This document shows positions 36,187 to 48,892 of a DNA stretch of 64,000 nt, in pieces. The notes beneath the pieces were generated by a model, which saw nothing but the letters and a program-made list of their open reading frames with translations, was not told where the DNA came from and searched no databases. The stretch is taken from positions 161,312,814-161,376,813 of the forward strand of contig CM072511.1 in assembly GCA_036898135.1 (NCBI GenBank), read 5' to 3'. Positions within the stretch are counted from its first letter, which is position 1, and each line of letters begins with the position of its first letter. The translations under genes and the position numbers were made by a program. The DNA is from Oncomelania hupensis. Lineage: Eukaryota; Mollusca; Gastropoda; Littorinimorpha; Pomatiopsidae.

Positions 36187-36805
36187 GAGACAGAGAGAGA
36201 CACAGAGTCAGAGATAGAACTGAGACAGACACACACAGAGGCACGGAGAGAGAGAGACAGAGAGAGACACAGAGTCAGAGGTAGAACTGAGACAGACACA
36301 CACAGAGGCACGGAGAGAGAGAGACAGAGAGAGAGACATAGAGACAGAGAGAGACACAGAGTCAGAGATAGAACTGAGACAGACACACACAGAGGCACGG
36401 AGAGAGAGAGAGACAGAGAGAGACACAGAGTCAGAGGTAGAACTGAGACAGACACACACAGAGGCAGGGAGAGAGAGACAGAGAGAGAGAGAGAGACACA
36501 GAGTCAGAGATAGAACTGAGACAGACACACACAGAGGCACGAAGAGAAAGACAGAGAGAGACAGAGAGACAGAGAGAGACACAGAGTCAGAGATAGAACT
36601 GAGACAGACACACACAGAGGCACGGAGAGAGAGAGACAGAGAGAGACAGAGAGAGACACAGAGTCAGAGATAGAACTGAGACAGAAACACACAGAGGCAC
36701 GGAGAGAGAGAGACAGAGAGAGACAGAGAGACAGAGAGAGACACAGAGTCAGAGATAGAACTGAGACAGACACACACAGAGGCACGGAGAGAGAGAGAGA
36801 GAGAC

Positions 36806-36848
<43 letters not shown>

Positions 36849-36851
36849 TAC

Positions 36852-36883
<32 letters not shown>

Positions 36884-36890
36884 TTAGTTA
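35878..36890 (+). repeat. GA-rich satellite with ~70-120 bp higher-order unit
   Basis: Ten copies of a conserved core (CACAGAGTCAGAGATAGAAC, then TGAGACAGACACACACAGAG) separated by (GA)n spacers of variable length, starting near 35981, 36081, 36201, 36269, 36356, 36423, 36497, 36580, 36657 and 36741. One core reads AAACACACAG. Minus-strand Ser/Leu-rich frames are products of the repeat. Confidence 0.93.
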
Positions 36891-36892
36891 GT

Positions 36893-37397
36893 TTGACTGC
36901 AAAGAGCCGAATCAGGACCACAACTTGGTTGAAAGAGGACTCAACCCAATCCGTATAAAAGATCTGCTGAAACAACCCTAGTGGTAACACTGAAGGCACT
37001 CCACCAACCGGTCACTTTACATCTCATCTAATTTATCGAACCCCTCGTAATCACAAAAACAAAATAGAATATAAACATCATTATAAAATATTAACAAAAT
37101 ACACTCATAAAATGTCTACATTGCTAAATCATAATACAATAGAAAGCCCCAGTGAACATTTGGCAGAACGCGTCCAATATCTCCAAGCTAACCCAACAGA
37201 CCCCATACACAAATGAGGAGTTTTGGAGAGATTTCAAGAAAAAAGATAGGTGACTGGTGAAGCGAAGAAGATATTAGATTGACAGAACAGATTAAGAAGG
37301 GGATAGAACAAATGAGAATGACAGAAACAGTGGTAATTTAAAGCACTAAATTTCCAGAAAGAATGGATGCTATTTATACAGAGTATCCCGGTACCCC
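36893..37397 (-). mobile_element. Retroposon R4, reverse copy
   Basis: Reverse complement of the 39782-40378 and 61985-62545 sequences. Landmarks are GATCTGCTGAAACAACCCTA, CCGGTCACTTTA, and CACTAAATTTCCAGAAAG at the far end. Its 3' end adjoins (GTTA)n and the GA satellite. Confidence 0.85.
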
Positions 37398-37405
37398 AAC
37401 GGGGG

Positions 37406-37406
<1 letters not shown>

Positions 37407-37489
<83 letters not shown>
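37407..37489 (+). repeat. (GA)n microsatellite
   Basis: Nearly pure GA. The LTR2 copy inserted at its end. Confidence 0.97.
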
Positions 37490-37490
<1 letters not shown>

Positions 37491-37493
<3 letters not shown>

Positions 37494-39030
37494 CGCGAGA
37501 GGACTAGTTTTACCCTGCTTATTTTACTATTTAGCCTTGTTTAGTCGTTGTAAACTTAGAAAGTTAGTGTATTACACAGCAGACGATTACAGTATACGGA
37601 GGTACACACACTGCGAGCTTGACGCAAACAGTGTAGTGACGTCAGCTCTGTGTGCGTGGGATCGAAACGTTTTACCCAATCAGGACTCAGGCTGAGCGGC
37701 TAGATCCAGTTCTGGCTGATTCAGTCCAAACCAGGTATTAGGTCAGTTGAGAGTAAGACGCCACAGGGTACACAGCTACACCTGAGTACAGCAATACCTC
37801 CACTGACTAGACCAGGAAGCAGGACTTGAGAATCTTAGAATTCTATCAAGTAGCCACGGGGCCTGACTTTGTCAAACAGGTAAATGAACATGCTTCTGTT
37901 TCATCGTGATATATTTATATTATTGTTGAAATTATGGTTGTAGAATTTGCCACGCTTAGATGTGAATTGTTAATCAGAATTTGCCTTACCACGCGTAGAA
38001 GCCGAACACGTGTTAAGCACGACCGGCCGACGCCATCTTGAATTATGTACGGAACCACTGTTGTTGAACCTATATGTATGTTTGCAGACCAGTGGCTGTA
38101 CCAGTGAATGTTTATAATATTATTAATTCTGTATGTGTATAATTAGCCACGATTTATATTTATGTATGTATAGGAAAATAGAGCTGAGATTCCAGTGGAC
38201 CACGGACGTAGCGGAATGTTCGTCGCTTATGTATAGAGATGTGGAGCTATCACTGAGGGCTACTTTGGCTTTCAGTGAGACGCTCTGCACATACCTGTTA
38301 TTCAAGGTTGTGCAGAATTTCGTCTCTTATATTACAGACGAGCAGGCGAGCTATGACGTGCGCCCAACTCAACAGGAAGGACGAGTTGGCTGTTTAGCCT
38401 CTACAGCAAAAGCCTGAGAGAGCAACCCTGGAAAACACCCTGCAAGACCCCACAGCGTGGCAAGGGACCAAACTACATGACGACACATCGTGTACCAGAA
38501 GCTACCTCAACGAAGGACTTCAAACCCACTACGTGACAGTTAAGTGCATAAGCAAAAGTGCACCCAAACTGATATCAAAAGGACCACAGTAGTCCACTCT
38601 TCAGAAACTATAACAAAACGGACCACAGTAGTCCAATCTTCAAGAACTTTAGTAGCCAGTGCCCTATGAAGACATAACAGCTGCCTAGACTATGAGCGAT
38701 CGAATTATTTGCATTAACTCTTGACTTTTTAAGGTAGATTAGTACATAGAAGATCTCGTATAGAGTAGAGGAAATAAATGTGTGATTTTAACTGTTATCA
38801 AGTGGCTGGACTACATATGATTCATAGCCGTGTGAAAGCTAGTGTGACAGTGATCTTTTACCATTTTTCTATCTATCTCTGTACCCCAGCCTTAACACAG
38901 ACCGAGCTAAACAAATAAATTTATTAAAGTAATTCACAGGGTGACTAACTAGCAGTTCCCATCGAATAAAGCGTGAGGGTTACAGCATTCCATTGTGCAG
39001 AGCCCAGAACCGAATAAACCCCACGTGACA
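37491..39030 (+). mobile_element. Solo LTR, family LTR2
   Basis: 1,540 bp, starting TGTCGCGAG and ending CCACGTGACA, flanked by GAGAC at 37486-37490 and 39031-39035. The flank is inside GA/GACA repeat, so the duplication alone would be weak, but the ends agree exactly with the other LTR2 copy. AATAAA-type signals occur near 38771 and 38915. A YY1-like GCCATCTTG lies at 38032-38040. Confidence 0.9.
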
Positions 39031-39271
39031 GAGACAGACAGACAGACAGAGAGACATAGAGACAGAGAGAGAGACAAACACACAGAGAGACACAGAGAGA
39101 GAGACAGAGACAGAGAGAAAGAAAGAGATTCTCAGTTTCATTTTAAAACCCCTCTCCACCCTACCCTTCTCCTCTCACATTCTTCACAAATAACAAATAG
39201 CCCCCTCCCCTCTCCTCCCACTCCACTTAGTCTTTCTCTCTCTCTCCCCTAGCTCGCTCACTCCCTCCCCT

Positions 39272-39325
<54 letters not shown>
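39031..39325 (+). repeat. (GACA)n, (GA)n and (CT)n low-complexity DNA
   Basis: GACA/GA repeats to about 39130, then a C-rich stretch and (CT)n at 39270-39322. Confidence 0.92.
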
Positions 39326-39419
39326 GCACAATAGCAACAAACATGTTACGGTTCAGCGAAAGCGCTCAGGTTGTCTCCCTTTACGCCCCTCTCCTGTCAA
39401 GCCAGCTTTCATCTTGGCA

Positions 39420-40700
39420 GTTTATTATTACAAGTTAATGGGAAATAATCTTTGTTTTGCCTTTGTCTGAGCTCACATTGCTTTGTAATAGTCTACGAGA
39501 CTATGGTCTCTTTGTCTAAATGATCTATTTTGTTCTATCTTATTCTCACCAACAAAGGGAAAATACTCTTTGTATTCATTTTTTTGTCAGAGCTCACATT
39601 TACTTTGGAATAATTATTAGTCAATGACTATGGAATCTTTGAGTGTTTGATCTTATCTGTCCTATATTATTCTCACCAACATATGGGAAATAGTCTTGTT
39701 TTCAATTTTGTCTGAGCTCATATTACTTCGGAGTTAGTATATGACTATGGTATCTTTGTGCGTTTGATCTACATTATTCTCTTGACTGTGGGAGTGCCGG
39801 GGGTTTCTGTATAAATAGTGTCTCCACTTTCTGGAAACTTAGTGCTTTAAATTTCCACTGTTGCTGTTTTTCTCCTTTGTTCTGTCTCATCCCTACTCTG
39901 TTCTATTAATCTACTATACTATTTTCTTCGCCAGACCAGTCACCTACCTCTTTTTCTTTAAAACTTCCAAAACTCCTCATTAGTGTATGAGGTCTGTTGG
40001 GTCAGCTTGGGACTATTGGACCCTTTCTTCCAAATGGCCACTACGGCTTCCTATGATATTATTATTTAGCAATGTAGCCATTTTATATGTAAGTGTTTTG
40101 TTGATATTTTATAATGATGTTTATATTCTATTTTGTTTTTGTAAACGGGGGTTCGATAAAGTAGAGTATAGCCTCAGCGTCCCCTATGTAGGATGCCTTT
40201 ATTTTAAAGTGACCGGCTGGTGAACTGCCTTCAGTGTTACCACTAGGGTTGTTTCAGCAGATCTTTTATACAGATCAGGGGTGAGTCCTCTTTCAACCAA
40301 GTTGTGGTCCTGATTTTGTGGTCTTGATTCGGCCCATTGCAGTCCGCTGGGCCCTGTAAGCAATGAATAACTAACTATATTATTCTCACCAACATGTGGG
40401 ATAATTTTTTATTGCTGTTGTTTGAGCTCATATTACTTTGGAATTAGTCTATGATTATGGTATTTTTGTGTGTTTGATCTATTCTGTCCTATATTATTCT
40501 CACCCACATATGGGAAACAGTTTTGTATTGCTGTTGTCTAAGCCACAATACTTTGGACTTAGTCTATGACTATGGTATTTTTGTGTGTTTGATCTATTCT
40601 GCCCATATTATTCTCACCAACCTACGAAAAATAGTTTTGTATTGCTGTTGTCTGAGCTCACACTACTTTGAAATTAGTCTATGTTCAGTTAAGTAGTTTT
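39420..40700 (+). repeat. ~115-124 bp tandem repeat, split by an R4 insertion
   Basis: Three units before 39781 and about three after 40379, each with TTGTCTGAGCTCACATTACT-like, CTATGACTATGGTAT and TATTATTCTCACCAAC blocks. R4 interrupts the array. Confidence 0.88.
39782..40378 (+). mobile_element. Retroposon R4 with 9-bp target duplication
   Basis: 597 bp flanked by ATTATTCTC (39773-39781 and 40379-40387). It has a TATAAATA motif near its 5' end (39811-39818) and a (TAAC)-type tail. No long coding frame. Copies elsewhere share the 3' end but start at different points, as expected for a non-autonomous retroposon or the 3' region of a LINE. Confidence 0.85.
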
Positions 40701-40974
40701 ATTTTACGTGTGTTCACTCAAAGAAATATTAGGAAACCAAACTTTAAAAAAAAATTAAATTAAATTAAATTAAATTTTAACAATCTACTCATTGGCCATA
40801 TTAAAATAACGTGAAACACACTCACAATGTCTGGATAATATAAAGTGTCTTCCTTTCATTTTGCGATATTTCTTGGTGTTAATACCGTGAATTTCTATGG
40901 ATTTCTTGATGGATGACTTATTCTATCGTCGCTGACACTGCCACGGAACAAAAGGCCTTTGTTCTTTTTGTCTA

Positions 40975-41218
40975 GAAATAGAACCCTATTCTAGCCTATA
41001 ATATTCTATAAGTAGAATTCAATTAAATTCTATTCTATAACTAAACATATATTCTAGTCTAGTCTATTTTGTAAATATAATGCTATGCTATTCTATAAAT
41101 AGAATGCTATTCTGTTTTATGAATAGAATTTCATTCCATACTAGTCTAGATTAAAAACCGAATGTCATTATAGTCTTTGTTATTCTATAAATAGAAATTT
41201 ATTTTATTCTATTCTCGC
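40975..41218 (+). repeat. Degenerate ATTCTATAAATAGAAT repeats
   Basis: The near-palindromic ATTCTATAAATAGAAT and shorter variants occur about six times in 240 bp. Confidence 0.75.
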
Positions 41219-41337
41219 AAATTGAAGAGAAATATTAATGGCCTCACTTTTAGCTCAAATGGCTCACAATGTAGTGCAATAAGCATGAAGGCTATCCATG
41301 TATACATGCGCAATAAAACGCTACGTCGTCGTCATAA

Positions 41338-41735
41338 TAATAATAATAATAATACAGGATGCTATACGCGCCTTACCCCAAATCATTCAGGCTCAAAGCG
41401 CGGCGACCTATACCAACATACACGCTCACCTGTCTCATCCACCCTCACACATATCAAACACACACCCATCACTCAAACAGGTGGTGTAAAGGCAGGGAGA
41501 TCGCTATTAGAAGACGGAAAGAAAACCGAATTTTTATTTTTGAAATTTTTTTACATTGACTGCGTCCTGTACCATTATTGAAGGGAGGGAGTAAACCGGA
41601 GTGCCCGGAGAAAACCCTCGGTGACCTCAATAGTCTCGTACCTAAGTCACATACGTTCGCCCCTTGCGGGAATCGAACCCGCGACCTTCGGCATAGGAAA
41701 CCGGCGACTTATCCACTGCGCCACGAGGCCACCCC
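41338..41735 (-). mobile_element. tRNA-derived SINE, family S1 (young copy)
   Basis: Nearly identical to 3704-4097 over its entire length. Minus strand: A box at 41713-41723, B box near 41669-41680, tail (TTA)n at 41335-41352. High identity of the two copies suggests recent activity of S1. Confidence 0.92.
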
Positions 41736-41759
41736 GTGGCCATCCTAATGGCCACCATC

Positions 41760-41932
<173 letters not shown>

Positions 41933-42042
41933 AGACTTTGTGCTTCATGCTTTGAAGGTCTATTCTGTTCTATTCTGCGTTTTGAACTAATCTGCAATTA
42001 AGAAAAAGCGCTATGTGGATACCCATATTATCATCATAATTG

Positions 42043-42044
<2 letters not shown>

Positions 42045-42075
<31 letters not shown>

Positions 42076-42122
42076 ATAGTAGTAGTAGTAGTAGAAGTAG
42101 TAGTAGTAGTTGTAGTAGTAGT
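42045..42122 (+). repeat. (GTA)n microsatellite
   Basis: GTA/TAG triplets with a few substitutions. Confidence 0.95.
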
Positions 42123-42164
42123 ATCAAACTTTCACAAGAGTATGGACTTTCTATCGTAGTTCAA

Positions 42165-43050
42165 AATGTTTAGGCTTTGTTTACGTTTGGATAAAACGGG
42201 TTGACCCTCAAATTGGCGTTGTTATTACATTACACAATGGTAAAGTGTGTTATCACATTACACAATGATAAAGTGTGATATCACATTACACAATGATAAA
42301 GTGTGTTATAACATTACACAGTGATAAAATGTTTTATCACATTACACAATGGTAAAGTGTGTTATCACATTACACAATGATAAAGTGTGTTATCACATTA
42401 CACAATGATAAAGTGTGTTATCACATTACACAGTGATAAAGTGTGTTATCACATTACACAATGATAAAGTGTGTTATCACATTACACAATGATAAAGTGT
42501 GTTATCACATTACACAATGATAAAGTGTGTTATCACATTACACAATGATAAAGTGTGTTATCACATTTCACAATGGTAAAGTGTGTTATCACATTACACA
42601 ATGATAAAGTGTGTTATCACATTACACAATGGTAAAGTGTGTTATAACATTACACAATGATAAAGTGGACTTTCACATTACACAATGATAAAGTGGACTT
42701 TCGATGCTCAAACCAACCTCTACAGTTTGGATTTTCCATTACGGAGTGATTTTCCCTATTTTTAACGGTACATCGATACCAAAGCTGTGTGTCCTTGAAC
42801 CCTATTTCTGATTGAACCACGCGGATTGAACAATGCGTCCTGGGGTAGCGTCTATTTCATGAATCTATAACGAAATACCTTACGAGCAATTTGTTTACGG
42901 GTTCTGTCTTACTGGTTCCGGTGGCTGCTATTTTTGTTAGCTCCAGAATGTTGGATGGCTAGCCAACGGCTGTTGCTATTATTAGTACTAACCACTACGG
43001 AATTTTTTCATTTAAAAAATAAATATACTTTCGAAAGAGTTATTTTTAGT
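42165..43050 (+). repeat. Dispersed repeat R6, copy 2, with internal minisatellite
   Basis: Flanking parts (42165-42220 and 42690-43050) align with 786-1255. The centre is expanded by the 28-bp minisatellite listed separately. Confidence 0.7.
42221..42703 (+). repeat. 28-bp minisatellite, ~17 copies
   Basis: Unit CATTACACAATGATAAAGTG plus TGTTATCA. Most copies differ by 0-2 bases, so it is young. It sits inside R6, whose other copy lacks it. Confidence 0.95.
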
Positions 43051-43067
43051 TGTAAGCTTTTTTTTTC

Positions 43068-43440
43068 AGAGGGACAACACTCACTGTGAATGGTAAAAGG
43101 ATCTGCCAAGGTGACAACACTTCACTGTGAATAGTAAAAGAGATCTGCCAAGGTGACAAAATCACTGAGAATGTTAAAAGAGATCTGCCAAGGTGACAAC
43201 ACTCACTGTGAGTGTTAAAAGGATCTGTTAAGGTGACAACACTCACTGTGAATGTTAAAAGGATCTGCCAAGGTGACAACACTCACTGTGAATGGTAAAA
43301 GAGATCTGCCAAGGTGACAACACTCACTGTGAATGTTAAAAGGATCTGCCAAGGTGACAACACTCACTGCGAATGTTAAAAGAATCTGCCAAGGTGGCAA
43401 CACTCACTGTGAATGGTAAAAGGACCTGTCAAGGTGGCGT
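43068..43440 (+). repeat. 40-41 bp minisatellite, ~9 copies
   Basis: Unit contains AAGGTGACAACACTCACTGT and GAATGTTAAAAGGATCTGCC. Confidence 0.95.
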
Positions 43441-44498
43441 GGTCAACGATGGTCTCTTTAAGGAACAATCGTTGTTGTTGACGTCTACAATATCTTTTGT
43501 ACTGTTTCTCTTCTGTTATGCCCCTCCCTCTCACCCCTCAGTACCCATCTTTCACGCCAAACCCCAGCTCAAACCCACAACACCCTTCTGAACCCAAACC
43601 CTAACCGATTCTTGACGAGTCTGGTGGCGCTAGTGTAGTGCATAATTATTTTTGTCATGTCGAGGCCCTCACCTGCATTTGACACCAAACAATTAAGACG
43701 TCGTGGCTGCTATATTTGTGTTGCTGTCTGTTTGGGTGTCTGCGTAGCTGTCATATGAATATGCAATCAGAGCGTCAGTGACGGCTGAGGCAAACGCGTC
43801 AGGGTAGGCCTAGTCCTCTATCCCCTTGCTCAGTTGGGCCAAAGTAAACAAGCTATGCCTATTTGTGTGATCTGACCTACATCTATTTACATACTTAAGT
43901 GCCCCCAAAGAGCTGTTTGTGGAATTATAACCAATTTGAGAAAAGCGATTTAGTTATTCGTCAGTCTTTTTCCAGATCTGAGAAGGATGGAGGGCGAGAA
44001 TGGTTTTTAAAAAAATCCCTAGAACTATAAAGATCAGAATAAGGCCAAAAATGTGAAGTTAATATCATAATTACTTAATAAGTCTTAATTGCGTTTCGCT
44101 AAAATCGTAGTATGGGACTGCCTGCCAAAATAAAGGTCTTAAGATACGCATACTCAGCAGATCCCTGATAGCCCGTAGTGAAGATTATGTTGCCTTAGCA
44201 TAAGTTGCATAAGTTGCATAAGTTGGCTGTGATTCAAGTCTGCATCGTCAAGATGACAAATGTGCATGGTAACGTGTTTGGGCTGTTTGAGGGCAACACA
44301 GATCTGTGACCACAACGCGAAATGTAGTTTAGTGATAAAGGCGGCTAGTACTGTTCTCATGACGATATTGGCAATGACACGAAGAAGGAGGATGAAAAGG
44401 AGGAGAAGATAGAGAAGAAGAAAGCAAACAGGAGATAGAGAGACAGAGAGGACGAAAATGAAGACGAGGGCAAAGAAGAAGATGATGATAATGATAAC

Positions 44499-44587
<89 letters not shown>

Positions 44588-45157
44588 CGACGACGAGGGG
44601 GGTGTGATCGAAGGGAGACAGTTTAACACTTGCAAATCCAAAATGTAAGCTCGCCAAATCGTTTTATGTGTGTTTGTTTATGCAACTTGTATGAGTGGGG
44701 TGGGTGGAGGGAGATCGCGCGGGCGCGTATGTGTGTGTATATGGTGTATGTGCGTGTATATGGTGTATGTGTGTGTATATGGTGTATGTGCGTGTAGTAC
44801 ATGCGTGCAATCGGCGTATGTGTATGTGTGGGAGTGGGTGCGGAAAGATGCGTTGGGTTGGAGGTAAGAGGATGTCGATGTTGTTAAGTTTGAAAGTTTA
44901 TTTACAGATGATGCCTAATCCGTACCCGACGAAGTTGTAAATGTAATCCCCTTCAGCTTGGCATATTCAGCAATCTATAAGGAGCCTGGAATGATCGACG
45001 CATTGTTCGTGGGTCCTCAGATCAACATCAAGCAGATAACAACGAACATGAAAATAAAAATAAAAACACTTAACGAAAGGATTGCAAGACCTATAACCAC
45101 AGGCGCTCGTATCTTGGATAAGGTATAGAACGCGCCTTTCTCAATACTTTTATATCA
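43441..45157. other. No gene seen; contains (GAT)n and (TG)n
   Basis: Unique sequence with (GAT)n at 44480-44587 and TG-rich DNA at 44730-44835. Long open frames come from the GAT repeat. Confidence 0.5.
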
Positions 45158-45755
45158 AGGCAGAGAAGACCAAAATGATGACCAACAATACCAATGGCAT
45201 CAACACGAACATCAAAGTCCAAGGCCAATCCCTAAACATGGTGCACAACTTCAAATATTTAGGAGCAATTGTATCAGACAGTGGGTCCCGGCAGGACGTC
45301 ATCTCCAGGATAGCACAAATAACTGCTGCCCTGACAAGATTGGAGCCCATTTGGAAAGACAGAACCATAAGTCTACACTCCAGGGTAAGGCTGCTGCGCT
45401 CCCTTGTCATCTCCATTTTCCTATACTATTGCCAAACCTGGAACCTCACAGCAGACCCACAACGAAGAATACAAAGCAAGGAGGTTAGGTACTACAGAAG
45501 AACCCTGGGCCCCAGCACATCACCAATAACGAAGTCCAACAGACCATCACACAAGCCATTGTACAACACGATGACTTGTTCACAGTGGTAAAGAAACGGA
45601 AAATCCTATGGTATGGTCGCGTCACCAGAGCATCAGGCCTTGCAGAGACCATCCTGCAAGGCCGGTGAGGACTGCTGAAGACAGAGAAAGATGGCGTACG
45701 GTGGTTAAACGATCATCTGTGGTGCACCAACCACCTTCGAGTTACAGAATAGGAT
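45158..45755 (+). pseudogene. RTE-like LINE fragment, 5'-truncated
   Basis: Starts in KTKMMTNNTNGINTN, then FKYLGAIVSDSGSRQDVISR, PIWKDRTISLHSRVRLLRSL and FLYYCQTWNLTADPQRRIQ. Small and large deletions follow (near 45508 and 45663), then the family 3' end and a very short ATAGG tail. No RT catalytic core remains. Confidence 0.88.
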
Positions 45756-46204
45756 AGATACTAGAAATGGTTTGAAAATAGACTGCGCGTATTTATTACT
45801 TTGGAAATTTTTCATGAATTACTGTTGAATCGATTGAGACGCCTTCTTTCAGGAGAAATCTTCTAGTTCGTTCATATAGATTTGAAATATGCGGGGACTC
45901 GCGATGTTCATTTAGAGGAATTGGAGACCTTGATATACAAATATTGAAAGGGGCGTGTACTACAGAGAGGACGCTACCGCATCCATCAGATACGAGTGCC
46001 TGTGCCTGAAACAAAGAACTTGGAATGCAAGCGTTAATAATTGAGGAATCAAGTCTTTACAATCAAAAGCATTCTTCCTTTATATTGGCATGCTCTTTCT
46101 TGTACGCTGAGCGATCAAAATGCCTTTGACTCATGGCGCATAGATCAACCTAAAACGTCAAGTCTGGGCCGTATTTACAGGGCTGAATGCTGGTCTGGGC
46201 GTTT
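45756..46204. other. No gene seen
   Basis: Unique sequence. Short open frames without recognisable domain. Confidence 0.4.
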
Positions 46205-46347
46205 CTCAACTTGGGTGCCTGTAGCGATTCATTTATATCTAAGCGGTACATAGACCACAGCCTTAAGCACGATAGACACTATTACGTAAGATCGTGTGCT
46301 ATCTACCACTTTGCTATAGATAATTCATTACAGGCACCCAACTTGAG
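46205..46347. mobile_element. Small palindromic MITE-like element
   Basis: Ends CTCAACTTGGGTGCCTGTA (46205-46223) and TACAGGCACCCAACTTGAG (46329-46347) are inverted repeats with one mismatch. The interior is also an imperfect palindrome (AGCACGATAG / CTATCTACC-like). The motif TTTGGGTGCCTGTA occurs again at 34821, a possible remnant. No clear target duplication. Confidence 0.7.
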
Positions 46348-47142
46348 TAATAACCCCCTGTGATTCGAGACCGTGAAATCTGCGTTCGTCAATGGTGGCG
46401 GGGTTCAAAGCTCGTTTATTTTCTTATAACTGTTGGTATAGAGCACTTCTCCAGCCAAGGCCGCAGGCTTAAACAAGATCACGCTCAAGAGACGCGAGGT
46501 GCCCACTTGCACTTTTAGGCGCAACGTCTAACACTCCAGACAACTGAGCATTACCCTGGGCGACCTGGGGATGTGGAGAGAAGAGAAGGGACCGAGGACT
46601 TGTTGGGTGCATTTATTTAACCGGCACTCACCGGTCTAGGACACGAGCGTCAGGATCTTTAAAGTCCGCGCAAGTGCAATGAGGAGCGTGCGCAGACTAG
46701 ATCTCACCAGACTTACTTACGCTCATAAACGATCGTATATCGGCACGACATAAAAAGGGGGACAATTTCAGTGGCAGCCGACTGGAGAGTTGTCGTTCGT
46801 TATCGCGGCTGTGTTGAGACCTGACGATCCGCCCTGCAGTTGCTTTGACGACCCACAGGCCTTTTGTTCTCTCACCTAAGTTCTTGGCACGTTTAGCTGC
46901 CGCTCTGCGTGAGGTTCCTTAAAGTTCAATGATGCTGATGCTGATGTTGTTGATGAGGAGGAGGACGAGGAGGAGGAGAAGGGAGAGGAGGAGGATCAGT
47001 TTGACGGGCAATGTGAAGAAAAAAGGATGAGCTAGGAGGGCCAGGGAACAGGCATATGTAGACATTAATATATTAATTAAAGTATTCTACAGCCTACCGC
47101 ATTTCATATCAACATCAAACCCACTTAAAAGAAACACACACT

Positions 47143-47191
<49 letters not shown>

Positions 47192-47687
47192 AAACACACA
47201 ACAGGAACATTACCGCTAAAGAATAAAACTTTAATTATGTATATAATTGCAATCTCACCAAAGAGCGACCTTCATGCTTAAGAAATTCTATTACCACTTA
47301 ACCTTCTCAAACGCAAACCGCAACCAACTCCGATAATTAAAACTAAATAAAGTCGCGTGCATGAACAAACCTTCTGCTTAAATGAATGGTTGCTAATTAA
47401 CTGATATCAAGTGTGGATCAAGGTCTGCACTAAGTCCTTAGAGACTGAGGTAAGCGCCGCTCACCATAGTTTAATTCTATAGTTCAAATACACAGACAAT
47501 GCGGCCTTCTCTGAGGCATTGCATGGCTCCTGACGCTCGTGTCTTAGATGGAGTAGTGCCAGTATTTGGTATTTGGCTCAATTATATAAGGTTTAATATC
47601 GTTTTGAAGTCAACAGGCGTAACATTAAAGAATTGAAAGGATTTGATTGCCATCTTCCCAAATACACCCAGCAAGCTTACTTTAAAG
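46348..47687. other. No gene seen; SINE S2 fragment and (CA)n
   Basis: A reverse S2 fragment lies near 46612-46668 (GACTTTAAAGATCCTGACG on minus) and another S2-like scrap near 47520-47560. (CA)n at 47148-47205. A TTAAAGTTCAATGATGCTGA stretch and GAG repeats lie at 46917-47000. Nothing coding. Confidence 0.5.
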
Positions 47688-47957
47688 ATGCAAGCTGACT
47701 GTAAAGATCCTGACGCTCATGTCCTAGACGGGTGAGTGCCGGTGACAAGAACACACCCAGCATGCACTTAGGTCCTTCTCCCCCATCCCTGGCTGCCCAG
47801 GATTGTGCTCAGTTGTCCGGGCGTCAGACCATGCGCCCAAAGGCTGCGGGTGGGCGTCTCGGGCGGCTTGAGTTAGATTCTGTATCGGCCAGCGCCTTGA
47901 GCAGCTCTTGAGCTGGTAAAGCGCTATATAAGAACGATTAAATAAATAATAAATAAG
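47688..47957 (+). mobile_element. tRNA-SINE S2, 3' part
   Basis: Matches 57485-57700: GATCCTGACGCTCATGTCCT, GCCCAGGATTGTGCTCAGTT, GCCAGCGCCTTGAGCAGCTC and AAAGCGCTATATAAGAACGA, then an (AAAT)n tail. The tRNA head is missing. Confidence 0.88.
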
Positions 47958-48345
<388 letters not shown>

Positions 48346-48351
48346 TATCCT

Positions 48352-48451
48352 GTGATCTCTTTGCTGATGACATTTCTATGTACACTTCTTCTCATGATCT
48401 AAACAAAATTCTTCAGATCTTGAGGAGGGAACTAATAACGTTGCACTAAGA
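48352..48451 (+). pseudogene. Short reverse transcriptase fragment (FADD box)
   Basis: About 33 codons reading CDLFADDISMYTSSHDLNKI, the motif-C region of a LINE RT different from the neighbouring families. Stop at 48449-48451. Too short to classify. Confidence 0.5.
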
Positions 48452-48491
48452 TGCAATAATAACAAAATGTTTCTACATGCATTAAAAAAAA

Positions 48492-48892
48492 GCATGGAGA
48501 TGAAGTGCTACAGAAGACTTCTGGGCATTTCCTATACTCAGTACATCATCAACGACGAAGTTCGACAGACCATCACACAAGCCATTGGACAACACGATGA
48601 CCTGCTCACGGTGGTGAAGAAACGGAAACTCCGATGGTATGGTCACGTCGCCAGAGCATCAGGCCTTGCAAAGACCATCCTGCAAGGCACAGTGCAAGGA
48701 GGTGGAAGAAGAGAGAGACCGAAAAAGAGGTGATAGGACAACATTCGAGAATGGACTGGGTTGACACTGAGCGAAGCCATGAGGACTGCTGAGGACAGAG
48801 AAAGTTGGAGTACGCTGGTTAAACGATCATCTGTGGTGCCCCAACGACTTCTGAGTTACGGGATAGTATAGGATAGGATAGGTGTTATTATA
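48492..48892 (+). pseudogene. RTE-like LINE 3' fragment
   Basis: Begins at MEMKCYRRLLGISYTQYI, continues VRQTITQAIGQHDDLLTVV and GLAKTILQGTVQGGGRRERP, with a stop near 48733. The 3' end has an ATAGG tail (48866-48891). It contains the uninterrupted site into which an LTR1 inserted at 8065 in another copy. Confidence 0.9.

Noticed and set aside
42221..42703. CRISPR-like array (also 43068-43440 and 16319-16493)
   Set aside because: Units are contiguous tandem repeats without unique spacers, in a eukaryotic genome.
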